Source: Myxococcota bacterium
GTDB lineage: Bacteria > Myxococcota_A > UBA9160 > SMWR01
Assembly: GCA_039030075.1 (NCBI GenBank)
Contig: JBCCEW010000013.1
Location: forward strand, 62,001 to 126,000
Reading direction: 5' to 3'
Length of the DNA stretch: 64,000 nt
Shown here: positions 17,597 to 24,765 of the stretch, in pieces
Position numbering within the stretch: the stretch's first letter is position 1
Layout: every line of letters begins with the position of its first letter
Notes under the pieces: model-generated
Seen by the model: the letters and a program-made list of their open reading frames with translations, nothing else
Database searches by the model: none
What the model was told of the DNA's origin: nothing
Made by a program: the position numbers and the translations under genes

Positions 17597-19555
17597 GTGC
17601 CCGAGATCCCGATGGTTTCTCGCATGGGAGCCGAGGCCGCCGAAGCCCCGCGCAGGCGCTGGATCGAGCTCGCGGCCTGGGCGGTGGGCGTGCTCGTCTG
17701 GGTCGGGATCGCTGCAGCCGCCCTCGGCCCCGAGTACCTCCCCACCCACGACGGCCCCCAGCACCTCTGGTCGGTCCATGTGGCCCAACACCTCGAGTCC
17801 CCGCAGCGCGGCTGGAGCGACTGGCTGGTCGCCGGAGCCCCGATCACCAGCCAGGGCTACGCGGCCGTCTTCGCCCCGCTGAACCGCTGGCTCGACTGGC
17901 CCGACGCCCACCGCGCCACCCTGGCCGTGCTCGCGGTCCTGTTCGCCGCCGGCGCCTTCGGCTGGGCGCGGAGCCTGCACCGCGATCGCGTGTGGCTGGG
18001 AATTGCCTTGTCGGGCGTGGCGTTTGGCTGGACCTTCTACATGGGATTCCTCGCGTTCTACGCGGCCACCGGCGCCGCCTTCGCGTTGCTCGGCTGGGCC
18101 TTCGCGCGTCCGCGAGACAGCCGCCTCGAAACCGCCGGCCTGGCGCTCGGGCTCACCGCGGTCGCCTGGCTTCACCTGGTCGCGGCGTTCCTCGCCGGGG
18201 TCCTGCTCGCGGCGCTGCTCTGGTTCCGTGCCGCGCCCGACGCCAAGGGAGCGGCCGTGCTCCGCATCGCCGGCCTGGCCCTGCCGGGAGCGCTACTGAC
18301 CGGTCTGCTGCTGTCCTCGGGTTGGGATCAGCTGACCGATTGGAACGCGGGCCCGGCAGACGCCGCCAGTCGGTTCGCCCCCTGGTGGTGCGCGGGACGC
18401 TGCTTCGCCGCGGGACCGGCCTGGCGCGCCTGGCCGCTGACCGGGCTGGCGCTGGTCGGTCTCGCCCTCGCCGCGACGCGCGTGCGGCGCGCGGGTGCGA
18501 CGCCCGAGGACCGTGCGCTCTGGTGCGGAGGCGCTCTGCTCTTCGGGTGTGGCGTGCTGCTGCCCCTGGACCTCGCCGCCTGGGACTTCTTCTCGCCGCG
18601 CTTCCTGCCCTTCGGCGTCGCCGCCCTGCTGCTGACACTGCCCCTCGAACGCTGGCCGACTCGCCAGCCGAGCATCGCCGTCGCCTGCAGCGTTTTCGCA
18701 TTGAGTGCGACCGCTTGGAGCGCTTCATTTCACGAACGACTCGAAGCCGAGGGCGCTGCGGTCTGGGCGGGCGTGCAGCAACCCCTGGAGCGACGCGGGC
18801 CGCGGCTGCCGATCGTGTTCGCGTCGGGCGCTCGCTCGCAGCAGGCGACCGACGGGCCGGTTCCCTTCGCGTTGCCCTGGGTCAATCTGGGTCAGCTCTA
18901 CGCGACCAGCCAAGGCGGCATCACGCCCTACGGCTTTGCGTTGAACCCGAGCCTGCACCACGTGTTGGTGCGGGACGACGCCGCCGCGCGCCTGCCCGCG
19001 GCCGTGGACCGCGGCTACGTGGGCGATCTCACGCGCACGCCCCGGGGAGACGACCCGGCCTACCGGCGCGCGCTGTTGACCCACCTGGCTTCCCAGGCGG
19101 TCGGTTTCGAGGACGTCGTGTTCGCCGGTCGACCCGAGGAAGCCGATTGGCTCGCTCGACTCGGCTTCGTGGAAGACTGGCGCATGGGAGGCGTCGCGGT
19201 CGCCCGCTTCCGCGGCTGCGCTCTCGAAGTGGAGCTCAGCCCCGGCGCCTCGGCCCATGGCGTCGTGGGCGTGGGGTGGTTCCCCTCGCTGCATCCCGTG
19301 CGCGAGATCCGCCCGGGGCCGATGCATCGCACCCCCGACGGCGGCCACCGGGTCGTCGTGCGCGAGGGCTGCGGACCGGTCTGGGTGCGGCTGCACGCCC
19401 CCGACGCCGCCTGCGCGGGCGCCGACCCCGAAGGGCGGCTCCTCGCACCTCCGGGCCGCGAACCGCGACGGGTGCGCTGCCGACTGGCCGACGAACCCAG
19501 CGAACCCCGGGACCCCAGCGAGGCGGCGACCGGGCCGACCACCGCCGCCCGCTGA
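17597..19555 (+). CDS. Large multispanning membrane protein, GT-C glycosyltransferase-like
   Basis: A 652-residue protein with about eleven hydrophobic segments in residues 20-400 and a soluble C-terminal part of ~250 residues. The first extracytoplasmic loop contains YLPTHDGPQHLWSVH, whose acidic/His pattern is like the catalytic loop of polyprenyl-phosphate-sugar-dependent GT-C enzymes. I see no clear Pfam signature. It is divergent from the GT2-asnB pair, separated by a short gap, which fits a flippase/transferase role using a lipid-linked sugar. Starts at GTG 17597, ATG 17612 and ATG 17624 are all possible and none has a good ribosome site. The C-terminal tail is Pro/Glu/Ala-rich. Confidence 0.6.
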   Translation: MPEIPMVSRMGAEAAEAPRRRWIELAAWAVGVLVWVGIAAAALGPEYLPTHDGPQHLWSVHVAQHLESPQRGWSDWLVAGAPITSQGYAAVFAPLNRWLDWPDAHRATLAVLAVLFAAGAFGWARSLHRDRVWLGIALSGVAFGWTFYMGFLAFYAATGAAFALLGWAFARPRDSRLETAGLALGLTAVAWLHLVAAFLAGVLLAALLWFRAAPDAKGAAVLRIAGLALPGALLTGLLLSSGWDQLTDWNAGPADAASRFAPWWCAGRCFAAGPAWRAWPLTGLALVGLALAATRVRRAGATPEDRALWCGGALLFGCGVLLPLDLAAWDFFSPRFLPFGVAALLLTLPLERWPTRQPSIAVACSVFALSATAWSASFHERLEAEGAAVWAGVQQPLERRGPRLPIVFASGARSQQATDGPVPFALPWVNLGQLYATSQGGITPYGFALNPSLHHVLVRDDAAARLPAAVDRGYVGDLTRTPRGDDPAYRRALLTHLASQAVGFEDVVFAGRPEEADWLARLGFVEDWRMGGVAVARFRGCALEVELSPGASAHGVVGVGWFPSLHPVREIRPGPMHRTPDGGHRVVVREGCGPVWVRLHAPDAACAGADPEGRLLAPPGREPRRVRCRLADEPSEPRDPSEAATGPTTAAR

Positions 19556-19659
19556 ACTTCGAGCGGGCGCGAGCGTGGACAGCGCGGTCCCGGATCGCCC
19601 ATCCTGACGCCTCACATCGGGCCGCTCGCTCGGGTCGCGGTCTTCGGGAGGACGGAATC

Positions 19660-21315
19660 ATGGGTCGACGACTCTTCGGCTTCGGTGTCTCGCTCGCAAT
19701 GTGCTTCGGCCTCTCGTGCGCTCCGGCGACGCAAGCTCCCGAAACGCCCGACGCGCCGACGGCGCCGCAGCTGTTCAGCGGGCTCGGCGATCAACACCAC
19801 CCGATCACGACGACCAGCGAGACCGCGCAGGCCTACTTCGATCAGGGGCTGATCCTGGTGTTCGGCTTCAACCACGAGGCGGCGATCCGTTCCTTCGAAG
19901 CGGCGCTGGTCGAGGACCCGGGTTGCGCCATGTGCGCCTGGGGCATCGCACTCGCCCTGGGCCCGAACATCAACGCCCCCATGGGTCCCGACGCCGAGCG
20001 CCAGGCGTTCCTCGCGGCGCAACGCGCGCAACAACTCGCGGCGGGCGTCAGCGATCGCGAGCGCGCCTACATCGAAGCGATCCAGCCGCGCTACGGCGCC
20101 GAGCCCCTCGAGGACCGCAGCCCGCGCGACCGCGCCTTCGCCGACGCGATGGGCAAGCTCCACGAGGCCGACCCGGCCGACACCGACGCGGCGACGCTCT
20201 ATGCCGAGGCGTTGATGGATCTCACCCCGTGGAACTACTGGACCGACGAAGCGGAGCCGCGGGAACACACCGAAGAAGTCCTCGACCTGCTCGAGGGCGT
20301 ACTCGCGGTGCAGCCCGACCATGTCGGCGCGAACCACTACTACATCCACGCCGTCGAGGAGCACTTCCCCGAGCGCGGCGTCCCCGCCGCCGAGCGCCTG
20401 GGCGGCCTGGCGCCCGAGGCGGGACACCTCGTCCACATGCCGTCCCACATCTTCTGGCGGGTGGGTCGCTACGACGAAGCCACCGAGCTGAACCGCAAGG
20501 CCGCCGCGGCCGACGAGGCGTTCTTCGCGACCTGTCGCGCCGGCGTCTTCTACCGCGCGCTCTACTACCCCCACAACATCCACTTCCTGTGGGCCGCCGC
20601 GGCGGCCCAGGGCCAGAGCCAGGTCGCGCTCACGAACGCCCGCAAACTCGAAACCCGTACTGCCGATCAAATGGCCCAGTTCGACTTCCTCGAGGAGTTC
20701 TCGACGGTGCCGATGCTCACCCTTGCGCGCTTCGGGCGCTGGGACGAGGTGCTCGGCGTGCCCCGGCCCGACGCGAGCCTCGTCTACCTGACCGGCGTCT
20801 GGCACTACACGCGCGGCCTGGCCCAGGTGCGCCTGGGTCGCCCGGACATGGCGCGCAGCGAGCTCGAGCAGCTGGTGGCGGCCGCGCAGTCCGAACGCGC
20901 CGCGGGTCTGATCGTTTCCGGCGGCGTGGCGTCGGTGGCAGCGCTGCTCGAGGTGGGGCGCGCCCACCTCGCGGGCGAACTCGCGGCCGCGGGCAAGGAC
21001 TACGACTCGGCGATCGCCCAGCTCACGGCGGCCGTCGATGCGCAGGACGCGCTCGCCTACATGGAGCCGCCGCCGTGGTACTTCCCGACGCGTCAGGCCC
21101 TCGGCGCGGTGCTGCTCGATGCCGATCGCGCCGCCGAGGCCGAAGCCGTCTACCGCGTCGACCTCGAACAGTACCCGCGCAACGGGTGGTCCCTCTTCGG
21201 TCTCGCCCAGAGCCTGCGCGCCCAGGGCAAGACCGCCGAGGCCGAATGGGCCGAGAAGGGACATCGCGAAGCCTTTGCGAAGGCCGACGTGACCCTGCGG
21301 GCGTCGCGCTTCTAG
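19660..21315 (+). CDS. TPR-repeat lipoprotein
   Basis: A 551-residue protein with a signal peptide ending in the lipobox-like FGLSC (Cys ~20), so probably lipidated. After a Pro-rich linker come helical repeats: AYFDQGLILVFGFNHEAAIRSFEAALVED (TPR-like), a Cys pair (CAMCAW), and conserved patches NHYYIHAVEE, HLVHMPSHIFWRVGRYDEA and ALYYPHNIHFLW. C-terminal TPRs (SAIAQLTAAVDAQD and following) complete it. The layout matches a family of conserved bacterial TPR proteins of unknown function, and the His-rich patches hint at metal binding. GGGAGG precedes the ATG. It is preceded by a 104-base gap after the membrane protein gene. Confidence 0.8.
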   Translation: MGRRLFGFGVSLAMCFGLSCAPATQAPETPDAPTAPQLFSGLGDQHHPITTTSETAQAYFDQGLILVFGFNHEAAIRSFEAALVEDPGCAMCAWGIALALGPNINAPMGPDAERQAFLAAQRAQQLAAGVSDRERAYIEAIQPRYGAEPLEDRSPRDRAFADAMGKLHEADPADTDAATLYAEALMDLTPWNYWTDEAEPREHTEEVLDLLEGVLAVQPDHVGANHYYIHAVEEHFPERGVPAAERLGGLAPEAGHLVHMPSHIFWRVGRYDEATELNRKAAAADEAFFATCRAGVFYRALYYPHNIHFLWAAAAAQGQSQVALTNARKLETRTADQMAQFDFLEEFSTVPMLTLARFGRWDEVLGVPRPDASLVYLTGVWHYTRGLAQVRLGRPDMARSELEQLVAAAQSERAAGLIVSGGVASVAALLEVGRAHLAGELAAAGKDYDSAIAQLTAAVDAQDALAYMEPPPWYFPTRQALGAVLLDADRAAEAEAVYRVDLEQYPRNGWSLFGLAQSLRAQGKTAEAEWAEKGHREAFAKADVTLRASRF

Positions 21316-21320
21316 TTCGT

Positions 21321-21341
21321 CCCCGGGGCACGCGCCCGGGG
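21321..21341. terminator. GC-rich hairpin between convergent genes
   Basis: CCCCGGG and CCCGGGG pair perfectly around a seven-base loop, five bases after the TPR lipoprotein stop and before the convergent membrane-protein gene. No U-run follows, so this may be a hairpin-only or bidirectional terminator. Confidence 0.4.
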
Positions 21342-21357
21342 TCCCAGCGAGCGAGCG

Positions 21358-21690
21358 CTAGACGAGTCCCCACCGCGCAGCGACCACCGCTCCCGCGATC
21401 GAGAGCGCCCAGGTCGCGCCGGTGACGGCCGCCCACGCCCCGAAGCCGCCGGTGAGGCGCTGCTCTCGCCGCAGGGCGAGGACGCTGAGCGTCGCCGTTA
21501 CCAGCACACCCAGCGCCGCGAGCCACGCGCGGTCGCGCACCGCGAGCACGAGCAGCGGCGCCAGGAACGCGATCGCGTGTCCCAGCAGGACCAGGCCGAT
21601 CGGCCACAGGGTCGGCTCGCGCACGAACGGCAGCACGAGTCGATCGATCCAACCCTCGCCGCGGAAGGGATCGCGGCGCAGCTCGGTCAC
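21358..21690 (-). CDS. Small hydrophobic membrane protein
   Basis: A 110-residue protein of unknown function with three or four hydrophobic segments (LWPIGLVLLGHAIAFLAPLLVLAV, WLAALGVLVTATLSVLAL, WALSIAGAVVAARW). The start is GTG with a GGAG-like sequence close by. It starts 13 bases after the VOC gene on the same strand and is probably co-transcribed with it. No family is recognised. Confidence 0.6.
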   Translation of the reverse strand: MTELRRDPFRGEGWIDRLVLPFVREPTLWPIGLVLLGHAIAFLAPLLVLAVRDRAWLAALGVLVTATLSVLALRREQRLTGGFGAWAAVTGATWALSIAGAVVAARWGLV

Positions 21691-21703
21691 TCCGGCGCTC
21701 CGT

Positions 21704-22570
21704 TCAAGCGGTGTCCGGTTCGATCAGGAGTGTCGGCACGCCGCAGGTTCCGCTCTTCACGGTCAACACGCGCGTCCCGGGCTTCCGGCCCTTCCGCACC
21801 TCGGAGACCTCGATCCCCGCCGCGCTGAGTCGGGCGTGGGCGGCATCCGCGTCGGGGACCCGCCAGGTCATGCCCCAGAGTCGATCCGTGTCTCCCAGCG
21901 CCGATGCGTTCTCGAGCGGATGCGCGATCTCGACGGTCACGCCGCCGACGCGGAAGAACATGAGGCGCATGCCCCACTGGGGAAAACTCTTGTCGAGTGC
22001 GAGGCGCAGGCCGAGCCCGTCGCCGTAGAGCTGAATCGCCGCTTCCGGGTCCGCCGTCTGGACCACAGCGTGATCGATCCCCGAGATGCAGCTCGCCTCG
22101 GCATCGACCGCCGTCGACTCGGGAAGCATGTCGGCGGGCGAGAGATGCTCGATCCCGAAGAGCAACACGCCCCGCGTGTGTTCGAGGGGCAGCGGTACGC
22201 GCCGCCAGCGCCGGTACACACCCGAGTCCGAGTCGCGGCCCATGCCGGGTTCGACTTCGGCCGGCGAGAGGCCGCGCTCGGTGAGCGTCGCGTGGCAGGC
22301 GTCGGCGTCGGCCGTCCCCAGCGCGAGCCCGATCGGGCCCTCCCCCACCGCATCGAGACGCTGGCGCAGCAGACTCGCCGTGTGCCCGGGGCCCTCGGGT
22401 GCCAGCAGCTCGAGATAGGTATTCCCGAGCCGGAAGAGCGTGTTCGCGGACCCCTGACCGGGGTGCTCTCCGCGCCAGGCCGGCCGACGTCCGAAGAGCG
22501 TCGCGTAGTCGCGGGTCGCCGCGTGGAGGTCGCGAACCGCCAGGATCACATGGTCGAGGGTGTCGAACAT
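21704..22570 (-). CDS. VOC-superfamily protein (glyoxalase-like, two modules)
   Basis: A 288-residue protein beginning MFDTLDHVILAVRDLHAATR, with YLELLAPEGPGH closing the first beta-alpha module. A second module, starting around GIDHAVVQTADPEAAIQLY and ending GVPTLLIEPDTA, follows. VOC proteins bind a metal between paired modules and act as glyoxalases, dioxygenases or isomerases. Here the His and Glu ligand positions are kept in part (DHV and LELL; DHA and VEIAHP). The first module resembles Glyoxalase_3-like domains. No Shine-Dalgarno lies before the ATG. TATGCT is exactly six bases upstream, predicting a leaderless mRNA. Confidence 0.8.
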   Translation of the reverse strand: MFDTLDHVILAVRDLHAATRDYATLFGRRPAWRGEHPGQGSANTLFRLGNTYLELLAPEGPGHTASLLRQRLDAVGEGPIGLALGTADADACHATLTERGLSPAEVEPGMGRDSDSGVYRRWRRVPLPLEHTRGVLLFGIEHLSPADMLPESTAVDAEASCISGIDHAVVQTADPEAAIQLYGDGLGLRLALDKSFPQWGMRLMFFRVGGVTVEIAHPLENASALGDTDRLWGMTWRVPDADAAHARLSAAGIEVSEVRKGRKPGTRVLTVKSGTCGVPTLLIEPDTA

Positions 22571-22576
22571 GGGTCC

Positions 22577-22582
22577 AGCATA
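22577..22582 (-). promoter_or_regulatory. -10-like hexamer of a predicted leaderless promoter (VOC gene)
   Basis: TATGCT on the minus strand inside GGCTATGCTGGACCC, six bases before the ATG at 22570. The gene has no ribosome site. The same GGCTATGCT core occurs ahead of other genes in this window. Confidence 0.5.
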
Positions 22583-22590
22583 GCCGGACC

Positions 22591-23361
22591 TCAGCCGGCG
22601 GAGCGGTCCACCTCGAGCGCCTCGCGTGAGGCGACGAGTGCGCGCGCCACCCGCTCGGCCACCGCCTCGACGCCCTCGCTCGAACGCAGGAGATCGTTGC
22701 GCACCTCGATCTCGAGATACGGCACCCCATGGGCGCGACCGTGGCGCGACGCGGCGTAGATCAACCCGGCGTAGCCCGAATAGGGTTCGTTGCGCGCAAC
22801 GCGAAACCCCTGGGCACCCAGCGCTTCCGCAAGCCCCTCGGCCCAGTCTTCGTGCGCATCGAACAGGACGCCGAGCTCCATCTCGCGGGCGTGACCGTCG
22901 AACTCGGGCGTGAACGAATGCACCGAACAGAGCCACGGCGTGGGCGGCGTGCGGACCTGCTCCGCGAGCATCGCGTCGAAGGCGGCGTGGTAGGGCTCGA
23001 AGGTGCGCCGGGCGCGCTCGGCCCGCGCTTCGGGCGGGAGGCCGCGGTTGAACGCGAGCGCCTGTCCCGCCACCGTGTCGACCACGAAGCTCTCCTCGTC
23101 CGGGCCGCGATTGGGATCGCAGACCAGGCGCGAGAAGGTCGAGAGCACGGCGGGGCTGCCGGTGAGCTGGGCGAGCGCTCGGGTGAGGTCTCCCGCCCCG
23201 ATGTCCCATCCCCAGTGGTCGGCGGCGAGCGCGGCTTCGGTCGCTGACAACCGCAACCCATCCAGCGCGCGGCCCGCATGCTCACAGCTGAATGCGAAGA
23301 GTGCGTCCCTGGCACCGGTGATGCGCTCGAAGGCGGCGCCCGAGGAGTACGGGAGGTTCAC
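22591..23361 (-). CDS. N-formylglutamate amidohydrolase family protein
   Basis: A ~256-residue protein. FSCEHAGRAL near residue 25, DHWGWDIGAGDLTRAL, SRLVCDPNRG and the later VHSFTPEF and NEPYSG are the recognisable stations of the N-formylglutamate amidohydrolase (FGase) fold, a zinc carboxypeptidase relative that cleaves formyl-glutamate in histidine degradation. Many members have other, unknown substrates, and no hut genes are near. The GTG start at 23361 was picked because similarity begins there. It has no ribosome site but has TACACC six bases upstream, a weaker version of the leaderless pattern. It is divergent from the PNPOx-like gene. Confidence 0.75.
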   Translation of the reverse strand: MNLPYSSGAAFERITGARDALFAFSCEHAGRALDGLRLSATEAALAADHWGWDIGAGDLTRALAQLTGSPAVLSTFSRLVCDPNRGPDEESFVVDTVAGQALAFNRGLPPEARAERARRTFEPYHAAFDAMLAEQVRTPPTPWLCSVHSFTPEFDGHAREMELGVLFDAHEDWAEGLAEALGAQGFRVARNEPYSGYAGLIYAASRHGRAHGVPYLEIEVRNDLLRSSEGVEAVAERVARALVASREALEVDRSAG

Positions 23362-23458
23362 GACAGGGGTGTAGCGAGGTCGACGGCGAGAAGCCGGCGG
23401 GCGCGTGGGCGGCGGTGCACCGGCCCGGGCACGACGGGCCCTCGCCGCGACGGAACGG

Positions 23459-23464
23459 TACGCT
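23459..23464 (+). promoter_or_regulatory. -10-like TACGCT ahead of the PNPOx-like gene
   Basis: TACGCT in GGTACGCTGCC, 24 bases before the ATG at 23489. It fits the TANNNT promoter pattern of this window. AGGAGG lies between it and the start. Confidence 0.35.
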
Positions 23465-23488
23465 GCCGCGACGCGCAGGAGGGTTCCG

Positions 23489-23926
23489 ATGTCCCTGGCC
23501 ATGACGAAAGCCGATCGTGACGCGTTCCTCGCCGACGTCCATGTGGGCGTGATCGGCATCGAGCAGGCGGGTGCTCCGCCGTTGATGGCGCCGATCTGGT
23601 ACGACTACGCGCCGGATGCCGGGCTCTGGGTGCTGACCGGCCCCGACTCGCTCAAAGGCCGCGCGATCGCCGCGGCGGGCCGCTTCAGCCTCGTGGCGCA
23701 GGTCGAGGAGCCGCCGGCCTATCAGTACGTGAGCGTCGAGGGACCGGTGGTCTCGACCGAACCCGCCGATCTCGAGCGGGACACCCGGCCGATGGCGCGC
23801 CGCTACTTCGGCACCGAGCTCGGGGACCTCTACGTGAAGTCCCAAGCGAGCGACACGTCGGTGCGGATCACCATGCGCCCCGAGACGTGGCGCACGGTCG
23901 ACTACCGCAAGCTGACCCTCGCCTGA
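23489..23926 (+). CDS. Pyridoxamine 5'-phosphate oxidase-like / F420-binding split-barrel protein
   Basis: A 145-residue split beta-barrel protein: FLADVHVGVIGIEQAG, PLMAPIWYDYAPDAGLWVLTG, KGRAIAAAGRFSLVAQVE and YQYVSVEGPVV are the standard strand order of PNPOx-like flavin or F420-dependent reductases. Length is typical. AGGAGG seven bases ahead sets the start. Two LLM-class oxidoreductases elsewhere in the window would fit a cell that uses FMN or F420 in this way, but the cofactor cannot be told from sequence. The DUF2238 gene overlaps its 3' end or abuts it. Confidence 0.8.
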   Translation: MSLAMTKADRDAFLADVHVGVIGIEQAGAPPLMAPIWYDYAPDAGLWVLTGPDSLKGRAIAAAGRFSLVAQVEEPPAYQYVSVEGPVVSTEPADLERDTRPMARRYFGTELGDLYVKSQASDTSVRITMRPETWRTVDYRKLTLA

Positions 23927-24648
23927 GGCGCGCCCTGCCCTCGTACCGCTCGCTCTTCTGGGTCCTCGGCGGTCTCTTGACCGTCGAATTCGTCGTGCTG
24001 GCCATCGATCCGGTGTCACGCTCCACCTGGTTGATGGAGAACGTGCTGGTGTTCGCCCTCGTCGGAGTTCTGGTGGCGAGCTACCGACGCTTGCCGCTGT
24101 CGCGCGTCTCCTACACGCTGATCTTCCTGTTCCTGGCGCTGCACGAGGTCGGATCCCACTACACCTATTCCCTGGTGCCCTACGACGAGGCCTGCCAGCG
24201 CTGGTTCGGGTTCTCGCTGAACGAGGCACTCGGCTTCGAACGCAACCACTTCGATCGCCTGGTCCACTTCAGCTACGGATTGCTGCTCGCCTACCCGATC
24301 CGCGAGTTCTTCCTGCGCGTCGCCGACGTGCGCGGTTTCTGGGGCTACTTCCTGCCCCTCGATCTCACGATGTCGTCGTCGATGATCTACGAGCTGATCG
24401 AATGGGCCGCGGCCGAGATCTTCGGCGGCGAACTCGGAGCGGCGTACCTCGGGACCCAGGGAGACATCTGGGACGCCCACAAGGACATGGCGCTGGCGAG
24501 CCTGGGGGCGTTGATCGCGATGGCCGTGACCGTGGGGGTCAACCGACACCTGGGACGCGACGTCGCCGCCGAGTGGGCGGAGAGCTTTGCGGTCAAGCAC
24601 CCGGAACCGCTGGGTGAAGAGGCGATCGACCGAGGCGGCGCCCCCTGA
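23887..24648 (+). CDS. DUF2238 (YjdF-like) integral membrane protein
   Basis: A protein of up to 253 residues. From about residue 17 it matches the DUF2238/YjdF family: LFWVLGGLLTVEFVVLAI, a second segment ENVLVFALVGVLV, LHEVGSHYTYSLVPYD, HFDRLVHFSYGLLLAYPIREF and SMIYELIEWAAAEIFGG, with YLGTQGDIWDAHKDMALA near the end. Six or so membrane segments carry conserved His, Asp and Glu residues that could form a site in the membrane. The function is unknown. The start is unclear: the GTG at 23887 overlaps the previous gene by 40 bases, and a CTG at 23923 would fit the family N-terminus better. Confidence 0.8.
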   Translation: MAHGRLPQADPRLRRALPSYRSLFWVLGGLLTVEFVVLAIDPVSRSTWLMENVLVFALVGVLVASYRRLPLSRVSYTLIFLFLALHEVGSHYTYSLVPYDEACQRWFGFSLNEALGFERNHFDRLVHFSYGLLLAYPIREFFLRVADVRGFWGYFLPLDLTMSSSMIYELIEWAAAEIFGGELGAAYLGTQGDIWDAHKDMALASLGALIAMAVTVGVNRHLGRDVAAEWAESFAVKHPEPLGEEAIDRGGAP

Positions 24649-24765
24649 TCCCACGTTCCAGCCGTCAGGGACGAGTCGCCCAGGGGAGTTTTCGGCGACG
24701 CAGACCCTCGCACACCTTTCGGGGTCCGCGGGCGAGTGGTAGGAAACCGTTCGGAGGATCTCGCC

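Noticed and set aside
14705-18175. An 1,150-codon reading of the asnB frame extending through the glycosyltransferase region
   Set aside because: The added N-terminal part is a shifted reading of the glycosyltransferase gene. AsnB needs its Cys at position 2, which fixes the start at 16579.
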